Assembly (NCBI RefSeq): GCF_024139115.2
Contig: NC_085140.1
Span: forward strand, 339,140,966-339,204,965
DNA: 64,000 nt
Reading direction: 5' to 3'
Source of the DNA: Armigeres subalbatus
Taxonomy: Eukaryota; Arthropoda; Insecta; Diptera; Culicidae
The notes under the pieces were generated by a model, which was not told the origin of the DNA, made no database searches, and saw nothing but the letters and a program-made list of their open reading frames with translations. Made by a program: the position numbers and the translations under genes. Positions 55,155 to 64,000 of this stretch are shown one piece after another (the stretch's first letter is position 1; each line of letters opens with the position of its first letter).

Positions 55155-56091
55155 CCCAAGTAGCACAGGCAACATCTTCCTAAAAGCACCTTGTATTCAG
55201 TTTCATTAAAGGCATTGGAAAAACATCAAAGCACGAAAAAGTTGCATAAAGATGTCAAAAACGTTCGAATTGTGATCAATGTTTCATTAAAATTGCAATG
55301 CAGTACGTGTTTGACATTTGGAACGAACAAACAAAGAATACTGCACTTCATGTTGCAAACACGAAACAAAATCATTAAGTTGCATATTTTTTACCATGTA
55401 ATGGGTCTTTAAAAATTTATTTTATTTTTATTGAACGTGTCTTCATGTTTAATTTAGCGTCGTTCAACGTTTTGACAACTCAAATTCTTTTCTTGTGATG
55501 GTGCAATCGAGTAACAGGAATCTCGAGTACAAACTTCATAATCGTATGTTTTTTTTATGGTGAGTCAACATGCAGTCCCTTCGAAGTCTTGAATGGTACT
55601 ATGGTAGAGTGAAGGACTATCAAGATCCATACATCAAATCCAGTTTTATATTTTTATTATATTTTTTTCCGCTGTAGTATTTTGCAACATTATTGCAATT
55701 TTACTGCAATCGTAGGATGTTTCCGTAGTCTCCACCTTTTGCGCTTTTTAGATCACAAGAGAAATATATTTGATGGCACATATAGGGGAACTGTTCCGTT
55801 TTCCATCTCACTGAACATATATTCATCTCATCGCGAAACAAAGAAATACGGCACCAATTTCGTCGCTTTTTTGCTAACATGCGTGCTCACTGCTGAAAAA
55901 AATCACAAAAATAATAAACAAACCAAAAACCTTTTAATTGCTTTGTTTTTCGTGAGACCAATATCGGAGCTATGAGATGAAGTCCAGGAGCAGTAACCCT
56001 ACGATTGTTTCTAAAGATTAAAGATTGTTTCTTTCCGAATAGTTGCAATACAGTGAAATATTCAGTAGTGAAACAATTTGTGCTGCTTGGG
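55155..56091. mobile_element. MITE-like element, 937 bp, TIR CCCAAGTAGCAC, TA-flanked
   Basis: The left end is TA/CCCAAGTAGCAC (55153 on), and the right end is GTGCTGCTTGGG/TA (ending 56093). These are inverted repeats of 12 bp with one mismatch, flanked by TA on each side. It sits inside CR1 coding sequence, which fixes both boundaries independently. No transposase. A tRNA-like patch lies at about 55590-55650, and a further repeat is nested at about 55776-56025. The related copy at 22715-23420 lacks that nested repeat. Confidence 0.88.
55783..55955 (-). repeat. Dispersed repeat nested in the MITE, matches 17220-17385
   Basis: Reverse complement of the 17.2-kb repeat, beginning at the CTATAT box end (GGGGAACTGTTCCGTTTTCC) and reaching ATTGCTTTGTTTTTCGTG. 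Its copy has about 25 extra bp near 55810-55840. It is absent from the MITE copy at 22.7 kb, so it inserted after the MITE. Confidence 0.8.
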
Positions 56092-56551
56092 TATGTTTTG
56101 TGAGCAAGTAAGATGTCGCCCCGTTCATTGCCGCAGATCCAGCTCCCATGGTCAAGCTCGTCTCTAATCACCCTCGTTCAGTTGTCCGAATTCCGATGAG
56201 CCTGGCCAACGGGTTCAATGTATTTCCTGCTTCCGTGTCATACAACTTTTAGAAGGCCAATCATCAAAGCATTGTCGTCGTACTATCTGGTATGCGTTGA
56301 GTCGATATACTTGCCGATAATGTCCAAAATGCTGGGTTGACTTTCTCGTGTATCTTGGCATACGTTATTGACCGACATGTTCTAAAAAAAGTACACAAGA
56401 ATAGCTCTCACCCGTCCTGGTACACTCGGGAATTAAGAGAACTTAAAACTTCCATGAAAGCTGCCTTAAGGAAATACACTAAAGGCTTAGGATTTGGGAT
56501 CAAGAAATTTCAGCTTCTCATCCGGGCATTTGGCGTCTGGGACAATGTGGC

Positions 56552-58222
56552 GTGTCGTCGTGCTCGAGGAATGGATCGACTGGGAGCATCTTCCTGATGG
56601 CAAGAGCTATGGAGCTCTACGAAACAAAAAGGCAGAGACTAAACAGAATAAAAACTTTGAAGAAAGAAAGAAACAAAATATTAGATTTTGATGTCAGAAG
56701 TACAAAGAAAACTATAAATTGCCTGCATATAGACAACATCACGAACCCCCAAAACACCTCGAACTTCCCTGAAGGGTTGTTTAACGATGAACAGCTTACC
56801 GACAACGAAGTACAGTACGCAGCAGACAATATTCCCTTATATGGCCACGTACTAGGTGTTGTCGACATCAGCGAAGAGATGATCTCCTCTGCAGCATCAA
56901 AACTAAAGTCATCGATCAAACTTGGTCCCAATGGTATTCCGTCCAATTTCCTGAAGAGACATAATTCCAGTGTGCAGTATCCGTTGCTCCTCCTGTATCG
57001 GCATTCCTTATCCAGTGGCATCTTCACTTCATGTTGGAAGATTGCACAAATGTTTCCTGTGCCTAAGAAAGGGAACAAACTTGACGTGGAAAATTATCGA
57101 GGAATAACATCGCTGAGTGCAATATCAAAACTGTTCGAACTCGTTGTGATGGAACCTCTGCTTTCCCATAGCAAGCAGTATCTGTCTGAAACTCAGCATG
57201 GATACATAGCTGGTCGCTCCACTACTACTAATTTATTGTGCCTTACATCTTTCATCATGAACAGCATGACGAAAAGAGCTCAAACAGATGTCATCTACTC
57301 AGATCTGTCAGCTGCTTTTGATAAGTTAAACCACTGCATCGCTATCGGCGACTGCAGATCTGATTCCTTCGTGGCTACAGTCTTCCTACTATATTTCAAC
57401 GACGTGAATTTTGTACTCGAAGTTCCCCGCCTATCGTATGCTGATGACCTGAAAACAAGCCTGAAAACGTTCTTGCAAATCCAATCCATCAGTAATCCAA
57501 TCAACCGTATGATAGTCAATCCGGCCAAATGCTCGATGATCACTTTTTCTCGGATTAAAAATCCCGTTAGATTCGACTACACGCTTTTGAATACCAGCAT
57601 AGAAAGTCTGAGTGATGTCAAAGACTTGGGCGTAATATTGCATTCCCAGCTGACGTACAAAATGCATATTTCGTACGTTGTAGGTAAGGCTTCCAAAACC
57701 CTGGGCTTTATCTCTCGGATGGCTAAAGAATTTTCTGACATTTACTGTCTGAAGTCTTTGTATTGCTCACTGATGCGGTGGATACTGGAGTATTGCTCCG
57801 CCGTTTGGAATCCCAATTATACGAACGGTGCCGATCGAATTGGGTCCGTGCAACGACGCTTCCTACGATTTGCACTGCGTAGACTACCGTGGAGAGATCC
57901 ATTACGCCTGCCAAGTTATGAAAGCAGCTGTCGGCTTATCGATCTGGAGCCGCTAAGCGAACGCCATAATACCGCTCGGGCTGTACTTGTTGCAGACGTT
58001 TTGCAAGACCGAATAGATTATAGTGACATTTTGGAACAGATTAATATTAAGCTACAGCCTAAAGCACTTCGAAATAACGCTATATTAAGAATGCCATTTC
58101 GTCGGACTAACTACAGTATAAACGGTAGTATTGAAGGATTACAGCGTATATTCAACAGGGTTTCTACAATATTCGACTTCAACCTGCCTCGAAGACTCAA
58201 AGAATTTTTCACATCGCAATAA
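56552..58222 (+). pseudogene. CR1 reverse transcriptase, long open frame with internal in-frame losses
   Basis: The open frame is 556 codons. The first roughly 65 residues (MSSCSRNGSTGSIF...) are not CR1-like. From about 56745 the RT is clear: AASKLKSSIKLGPNGIPSNF, VENYRGITSLSAISKLFELV, TQHGYIAGRSTTTN, VIYSDLSAAFDKLNH, LLYFNDVNF, RLSYADDLKTS (the catalytic YADD box near 57440), NPAKCSMITFSR, DVKDLGVILHSQLTYKMHI, SLYCSLMRWILEYCSAVWNP, RRFLRFALRRLPWRDPLRLP and VSTIFDFNLPRR. Between AAFDKLNH and LLYFNDV the SYLSGR and GVPQGS blocks kept by the copy at 1 kb are missing. The protein would lack part of the palm and is probably inactive, although the frame stays open. Confidence 0.9.
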
Positions 58223-58225
58223 ATA

Positions 58226-59840
58226 GGTAGTTCCTCCGGGAATTCCTCCGGAAGTTCCTCCGGGAATTCCTCCGGAAGTTCCTCCGGGAATTCCTCCGGA
58301 AGTTCCTCCGGGAATTCCTCCGGAAGTTCCTCCGGAAGTTCCTCCAGGAATTCATCCGGAAGTTCCTCCAGGAATTCCTTCGGAAGTTCCTCCAGGAATT
58401 CCTTCGGAAGTTCCTCCAGGAATTCCTTCGGAAGTTCCTCCAGGAATTCCTTCGGAAGTTCCTCCAGGAATTCCTTCGAAAGTTCCTACAGGAATTCCTT
58501 CGGAAGTTCCTCCAGGAATTCCTTCGGAAGTTCCTCCAGGAATTCCTTCGGAAGTTCCTCCAGGAATTCCTTCGGAAGTTCCTCCAGGAATTCCTTCGGA
58601 AGTTCCTTCGGAAGTTCCTCCAGGAATTCCTTCGGAAGTTCCTCCAGGAATTCCTTCGGAAGTTCCTACAGGAATTCCTTCGGAAATTCCTACAGGAATT
58701 TCTTCGGAAGTTCCTCCAGGAATTTCTTTGGAAGTTTCTCCAGGAATTCCTTCGAAAGTTCCTACAGGAATTCCTTCGGAAGTTCCTCCAGGAATTCCTT
58801 CGGAAGTTCCTCCAGGAATTCCTTCGGAAGTTCCTCCAGGAATTCCTTCGGAAGTTCCTCCAGGAATTCCTTCGGAAGTTCCTCCAGGAATTCCTTCGGA
58901 AGTTCCTCCAGGAATTCCTTCGGAAGTTCCTCCAGGAATTCCTTCGGAAGTTCCCCCAGGAATTCCTTCGGAAGTTCCTCCAGGAATTCCTCCGGAAGTT
59001 CCTCCAGGAATTCCTTCGGAAATTCGGAAGTTCCTCCAGGAATTCCTCCGGAAGTTCTTCCAGAAATTCCTCCGGAAGTTCCTCCAAAAAATTCATTCGG
59101 AAGTTCCTCCAGGAGTTCCTTCGGAAGTTCTTCCAGGAGTTCCTTCAGAAGTTCCTTCAGGAGTTTCTTCAGAAGTTCCTCCAGGAATTTCTTCGGAAGT
59201 TCCTCCAGAATTCTTTAGGAAGTTCCTCAAATTCCTCCGGAATATCCTTCGGGAATTCCTCCGAAAGATACTTCGGGAATTCCTCCGAACATTCTTCGGG
59301 AATTCCTCCGGAAGTTCCTTCGAATTTCTCCGGAAGTTTCTTCAGGAATTCCTCCGGAAGTTCCTCCGGGAATTCTTCCGGAAGTTCCTTCGAATTCCTC
59401 CGAAGTTCCTTCGAAATTCCTCTAGAAGTTCCTTTAAAAATTCCTCCGGAAGTTCCTTAGGGAATTCCTCCGGAAGTTCCTCCGGGAATTCCTCCGGAAA
59501 TTCTTCCGGGAATTTCTCCAAAAGTTTCTCTGAAAACTTCCAGAGAAATTCCCGGAGGAACTTCCAGAGGAATTCCCGGAGGAATTTCCAGAGGAATTCC
59601 CGGAGAAATTTCCAAAGGAAGTCCCGGAGGAATTTCCTTAGGAATTTCTGGAGGAACTTCAAGAGGAATACCTGGAGGAACTTCCAGAGGAATTCCTGGA
59701 GGAACTTCCAGAAAAATTCCCGGAGGAATTCCCGGAGGAACTTCGGATGAATACCGGAGGAACTTCCTGAGGAATTCCCAGAGGAACTTCCGGCAAGATT
59801 CTCGGAGGAACTTCCAGAGGAATTCCCGGAGGAACTTACT
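58226..59840. repeat. 24-bp minisatellite TTCCTTCGGAAGTTCCTCCAGGAA-type, reverses at about 59530
   Basis: About 54 units of a 24-bp sequence (AGTTCCTCCAGGAATTCCTT plus CGGA) fill 58226-59525, very regular from 58330 to 59000. From about 59530 to 59840 the units read as the reverse complement (GGAGGAACTTCCAGAGGAAT). The 295- and 340-codon frames (plus and minus) are eight-residue repeats (SWRNFRRN and similar) imposed by the 24-bp unit and are not genes. It begins a few bases after the CR1 stop codon. Confidence 0.95.
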
Positions 59841-59842
59841 TA

Positions 59843-60810
59843 ATTTTTCTTCTTTGTCTTATCTATCTTATTTGTCTTATTTGTCATATTTGTCTGATTT
59901 GTCTTATTTGTCTTATTTGTCTTATTTGTCTTATTTGTCTTATTTGTCTTATTTGTCTTATTTGTCTTATTTGTCTTATTTGTCTTATTTGTCTTATTTG
60001 TCTTATTTGTCTTATTTGTCTTATTTGTCTTATTTGTCTTATTTGTCTTATTTGTCTTATTTGTCTTATTTGTCTTATTTGTCTTATTTGTCTTATTTGT
60101 CTTATTTGTCTTATTTGTCTTATTTGTCTTATTTGTCTTATTTGTCATATTTGTCTGATTTGTCTTGTTTGTCTTATTTTCCTTTTTTGTCTTTTTTGTC
60201 TTGTTGTCTTATTTGTCTTATTTGTCTTATTTGTCTTATTTGTCTTATTTGTCTTATTTGTCTTATTTGTCTTATTTGTCTTATTTGTCTTATTTGTCTT
60301 ATTTGTCTTATTTGTCTTGTCTTATTTGTCTTATTTGTTTTGTTGGCTTATTTGTCTTATTTGTCTTATTTGCCTTATTTGTCTTATTTGTCTTATTTGT
60401 CTTATTTGTCTTATTTGTCTTATTTGTCTTATTTGTCTTATTTGTCTTATTTGTCTTATTTGTCTTATTTGTCTTATTTGTCTTATTTGTCTTATTTGTC
60501 TTATTTGTCTTATTTGTCTTATTTGTCTTATTTGTCTTATTTGTCTTATTTGTCTTATTTGTCTTATTTGTCTTATTTGTCTTATTTGTCTTATTTGTCT
60601 TATTTTTCATATTTGTCATATTTGTCATATTTGTCTTATTTGTCTTATTTGTCTTATTTGTCTTATTTGTCTTATTTGTCTTATTTGTCTTATTTGTCTT
60701 ATTTGTCTTATTTGTCTTATTTGTCTTATTTGTCTTATTTGTCTTATTTGTCTTATTTGTCTTATTTGTCTTATTTGTCTTATTTGTCTTATTTGTCTTA
60801 TTTGTCTTTC
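59843..60810. repeat. 9-bp satellite (TTATTTGTC)n, about 105 copies
   Basis: Nearly pure TTATTTGTC repeats, with a few variant units (CATATTTGTC, TTGTTTTGTTGGCTTA near 60330). All six frames give three-residue repeats, so the long open frames here are artefacts. It directly follows the 24-bp array and ends at the 5' region of the LOA-type element. Confidence 0.97.
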
Positions 60811-61375
60811 TACGGCTGTTCAGCCCACATTGAGAGTTGACGTAAAGTCAATGTCAACTTCTCTCCCCGAACAGCCAAGATAGCTGTGGTGTCGGCAGCC
60901 AGTTATCTGGCTAAGAATAACGCTACGGATTGCCTGTTCCGGTGGTATAAGTCCACAATACAGGTGACCCCAAATTCTTGGTGTGATGCGGCTTTATGCT
61001 TACCGTGCCTACGAATGAATGGTTAGGGGGTCTAAAAGAACCTAACCACTAACGGAGCCTGTTAAGCACCAGGGCACCCTTCACAGTATCTAGCCCTTAT
61101 TGCGCTAACCGGAGATATGGCGTAGTTGACTTTTGCTTCTCCGAAATAATCGGCTACTCTTATTCAATCTCAACTTGAGGTTAAATAAGGGTAGGATTAT
61201 GAGCATGTTTTATTTAGTTTTTCAACAAATTGTCACCTATATGGATTCGCTTTATGCGTTATACACATTGTACTCTGTATTTCGTCTTTGACTTTCTTGA
61301 TAAGATACCAATTTGGTTTCATCGTTGCTGTTCATATTAATGCTGAACTTGTGGAGTGCATTATCTTAATTTGCA
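60811..61375 (+). other. Leader or inter-ORF region of the LOA-type element
   Basis: Single-copy-looking sequence from CTACGGCTGTTCAGCCCACA to the ATG at 61376. It has no gag coding signature, so either ORF1 is missing or this is the 5' UTR/ORF1-ORF2 spacer of a rearranged copy. A short inverted pair TTGACGTAAAGTCAA occurs at 60837. Confidence 0.5.
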
Positions 61376-64000
61376 ATGGCTTCAGTTAAGATAGCTCAAA
61401 TCAATCTTCAGCATAAAAGAACAGCAACGATTAATCTTTGTAGACTTATGCAAAATGGCAAATCCCAAGTGGCTTTGGTGCAGGAACCCTATTTTCGAAA
61501 GGGTAGCTTCTACCTAGGTAATCTAGTGAACCCAGTTGTTGCTGCTTTCGGTAAAGAAACACTTGATCAATGCCGCCTGTATGTGTGCTTGTTAACAACG
61601 CTATTGTTAACTCTGAACAAACAACCAGAGATGTATGTGCTGTCACAATTGATGCAACTGGCGGAACCCCCATCAGGAAATACGTCTATTGTTCGGTTTA
61701 TTTACGACATGATGAACCACCCCTATGGATGCTTTCAAACGAGTTGTCATATATTGCACTACAAAAGGCCTTCCGCTAATTGTCGGCAGTATTGCTAATG
61801 CTCATCACATCATCTGGGGTAGCTCGGGTATCAAACTGAGAGGCTCCAGCTCGATGGAATACTTAAGTAGTACCGAACTTAGTTTACTTATGGTATCTAA
61901 TAGAGCAGAGGTGTTAGACATAACCCTTTGCTCCAATAGAATCAGTCACGAGTTGAGAAATTGGCACGTGTCAGATGAGGAATCGATATCTGACCATCGC
62001 TACATCTACTTTGATCATTTGAATGTTACTTCGCAGACCTTGCGTTTTAGAAATCCCCGTTCAACAAACTGGGATCTTTACACAGAGTTGCTCTCTACCA
62101 AATTTCATGGATATCTACCTTCTATAGAAACTACTACCGACTTGGATAATGCAGTTGATACTACAACGTTGCACATCGTGGAAGCTTTCGAAGAAGCTTG
62201 CCCTTTACGTTCTGTAAAAACCTCAAGAGGAACCCCTTGGTGGAATTCCGATTTGGCTAAGCTAAGGAAGCAGTGCAGAAGGAGTTGGAACAGACGCCAT
62301 TCAGCAGGGACGGAATCTTTCAAGTTGGCTCGCAAAGCTTACAGGAAGGCTCTACGATCTGCTGAACGATCCGGCTGGAAAAACCTTTGTGCAAATGTTT
62401 CCAATTTGAGTGAAGCCAGTCGATTGAATAAAATTCTTGCGAGATCCAAGGATTTCCAAGTTGGCGAAATTCGCAAGCCAAATGGCGACTACACTTCTTC
62501 TGATGAAGAATCGTTAGAGCACTTATTTGATACGCACTTCCCTGGATGTGTCGATATAACATCTTCGGATGATCCTGATGTCTTTTCATGTAGCTATGGG
62601 TCTTGGGCTCAAGCACGTAGAATCATAACTACTGAATCGATTCAATGGGCACTTAACAGTTTTGCTCCATACAAATCTCAAGGAGAGGATGGGATTTATC
62701 CGGTTCTACTTCAGAGAGGTTTTCAGCCTATTAAACATGTTTTGAAAAAGCTTTTAGTATGCAGTTTTGCTAATGGATATATTCCCATATCCTGAAGGGA
62801 TATCACTGTAAAGTTTATCCCAAAGGAGGACGTGCTTCGTATGAAGAAGCAAAGAGTTTCAGACCCATCAGTCTGATCTATTTTTTTCTGAAATAGTTAA
62901 AACGTATTATCAATCATCACATTCGTGATCTTCATGTTAATCAACATGCTTACCAATCTGGCAAGTCAACCGTGACTATTCTACACAAGGGAGTGTACGC
63001 TAGCGAGAAAGCATTCGCTCAAAAGCAATCGTGCTTGGGTGCTTTCTTAGATATTGAAGGTGCTTTCGACAACGTGTCTTTCGATGCAATATTGGAAGCC
63101 GCATGTTGTCATGGGCTACCTAATATAATAACCAAATGGATTCACCAGATGCTTAAAACCGACATCTCTACTCGACATTACGTCAAGCAGCGATTAGGAA
63201 ATTAAGTGTCTGCGGATGCCCTCAAGGGGAGTATTATCTCCACTTTTGTGGAATCTCGTTGCAGATACGCTATTGAGGTTACTCAATAATGGCGGTTTTC
63301 CTACCTATGGATTTGCCGACGACTATCTTACATTGATAGTGGGTTTGTGCATTACTACCTTATTCGACCTGATGCAAAATGCTCTTCAGGTAGTTGAAAG
63401 TTGGTGTCGCCAATATGGCCTTTCGGTCAATCCGAATAAAACATCTATTGTTCTTTTCACGGAAAAACGTAATCGTAATGGTATTCGTCCATTACATCTT
63501 TTGGGTTCTGAAATCAATGTAACTGATCAAGTAAAGTACGTGGGTCTAATTTTGGATTCAAAGCTTTCCTGGACTCCTAACATTGAGTTCAGAATCAAAA
63601 AACGTGTATGGCTTTCGGCCAATGCCGACGAACCTTTGGTAAAACTTGGGGTCTTAAACCCAAATATATCAAATGGATTTACAAAACAGTTGTACGACCA
63701 ATTTTGGCTTATGGATGTCTTGTGTGGTGGCAAAGGGGAAGTGAGGACAATTCAGTCTAAATTAGGCCATCTTCAAAGGATGTGCCTAATGGCAATGACT
63801 GGTGCGTTCTCTTCAACTCCACGGCTGCTCTCGAAGTTCTCTTCGACGTGGCCCCACTACACATACATCTCAGACAAGAAGCATTTTCTTGTACTTACCG
63901 ACTATGGGTACTCGGTTTTATGGAAGAGAATCCTGTAAACCGCAGTTCTACACACACTTCGTTGTTACCGCTTATGGTTAATTGGGACAAAATTTTCCTT
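61376..64000 (+). pseudogene. LOA/Lian-like LINE ORF2: endonuclease and reverse transcriptase, cut by the window end
   Basis: The start is MASVKIAQINLQHKRTATIN, the usual opening of LOA-clade ORF2, then VALVQEPYF. Two frame changes (about 61570 and 61725) join it to VCVLVNNAIVNSEQTTRDVC and LPLIVGSIANAHHIIWGSSG. There the expected catalytic Asp before AN is Ile, so the nuclease is probably dead. EESISDHRYIYF carries the SDH motif. The linker includes GTPWWNSDLAKLRKQCRRSW. RT blocks: FIPKEDV after a stop at 62793, SFRPISL, HAYQSGKSTVTILHKGVY, AFLDIEGAFDNVSFD, GVLSPLLWNLVADTLL, YGFADDYLTLIVG (catalytic), LSVNPNKTSIVLFT and YVGLILDSKLSWTPN. Thumb sequence continues in the next frame to the window end (LEVLFDVAPLHIHLRQEAF). 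An RNase H domain would be expected just beyond. Confidence 0.9.

Larger units (their letters stand above)
54525..56480 (+). pseudogene. CR1 endonuclease and linker, interrupted twice
   Basis: The endonuclease starts IYYQNVGGINSEVDSYRLV and continues VLIETWLDDRTL, YEAYRCDRNPENS and GGVVVIAVRRGLKAKLI, then FLFAVYI, where a repeat insertion breaks the frame. After it DDYSTAMLSQINHVVNDNQR can be read at about 55078-55140, followed by the 937-bp MITE. Beyond that come DVAPFIAADPAPMVKLVSN and RSVVRIPMSLANGFNV, the end of the endonuclease, and LAYVIDRHVLKKVHKNSSHP-SWYTRELRELK (split here), the linker. These enzymes nick the target DNA. Frameshifts are present as well as the insertions. From about 56485 to 56745 the sequence no longer matches the family and may be another insert. 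Confidence 0.8.
54480..58222 (+). mobile_element. CR1-clade (T1/Q-like) LINE, ORF2 region, with two insertions
   Basis: The same family as 1-1240. An APE-type endonuclease (54525-54860, 55020-55153, 56094-56335), a linker and an RT (56745-58222) lie in order on the plus strand. A MITE-type repeat splits the endonuclease at about 54862, and a 937-bp MITE splits it again at 55155. ORF1 and the 5' UTR are not recognised upstream. The element ends three bases or so after the ORF2 stop, where a 24-bp minisatellite starts. Confidence 0.85.

Noticed and set aside
58209..59750. Open frames of 295 and 340 codons (minus and plus strands) with eight-residue repeats
   Set aside because: They come from the 24-bp minisatellite, whose unit is a multiple of three; frames are open on both strands and the peptide changes only with the repeat.
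59854..60883. Long frames (328, 222 and 188 codons) of Leu/Ser/Tyr or Leu/Ile/Cys, resembling membrane proteins
   Set aside because: Pure product of the 9-bp TTATTTGTC satellite, open in all phases.
1..64000. An undescribed multi-gene host system
   Set aside because: Every protein signature I could recognise belongs to transposable elements; there is no operon-like or clustered set of host genes.

Overview
The window looks like repeat-dense mosquito DNA, most likely an Aedes or close culicine genome. No convincing host protein-coding gene could be recognised. The assignment rests on its contents: decayed non-LTR retrotransposons of five lineages (I-group with RNase H, CR1, RTE, R1/Waldo-like, LOA), tRNA-derived SINEs (one resembling the Aedes Feilai family), BEL/Pao remnants, a solo LTR, hAT-type and TA-flanked DNA elements, hairpin fold-back repeats and long satellites. 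Clade names come from remembered protein signatures, not from searches.

Layout. 1-1.24 kb: CR1-type reverse transcriptase remnant. 3.8-9.85 kb: a structurally complete 6.04-kb I-group element on the minus strand, with a poly(A) tail, gag-like ORF1, EN-RT-RNase H ORF2 and a perfect 12-bp target site duplication (TSD), but with frameshifts and a stop. 10.2-11.9 kb: two palindromes and a 440-bp SINE with a 23-bp TSD. 14.46-17.04 kb: a hAT-like element with an 8-bp TSD, carrying a nested 770-bp hAT MITE (8-bp TSD) and a SINE remnant. 18.4-19.7 kb: inverted repeat, 720-bp purine-only tract and a GGCCTAATGACC array. 20.1-20.8 kb: solo LTR with a 5-bp TSD. 21.3-22.0 kb: 5'-truncated RTE element with a 13-bp TSD. 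22.7-23.6 kb: MITE copy and a hairpin. 26.0-31.4 kb: possible 5.4-kb TA-flanked element with GC-rich inverted tips; inside it are 153-bp repeats in opposite orientations and a 2.3-kb degenerate GAATTCC-rich array. 35.2-38.1 kb: repeat-rich element whose (CA)n tract holds two tandem R1/Waldo-like insertions. 38.3-39.6 kb: BEL/Pao gag-protease remnant. 40.5-42.4 kb: RTE remnant with a MITE inside it, then a MITE with about 86-bp terminal inverted repeats (TIRs). 43.6-44.3 kb: palindromic 17-bp GGCC satellite. 47.9-49.2 kb: another RTE remnant. 54.0-58.2 kb: Feilai-like SINE, then a CR1 element broken by two MITE-type insertions, one containing a third repeat. 58.2-60.8 kb: a 24-bp minisatellite that reverses orientation, then a 9-bp (TTATTTGTC)n satellite. 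60.8-64.0 kb: LOA/Lian-like element running off the window.

The genes form no host pathway. What the window records is nested insertion: LINEs with their TSDs, SINEs dependent on LINE machinery, DNA elements landing inside both, and satellites growing beside element ends. The stretches at 11.9-14.4, 31.8-35.2, 44.3-47.9 and 49.9-54.0 kb are comparatively repeat-poor and are the likeliest places for single-copy host regulatory or intronic sequence.
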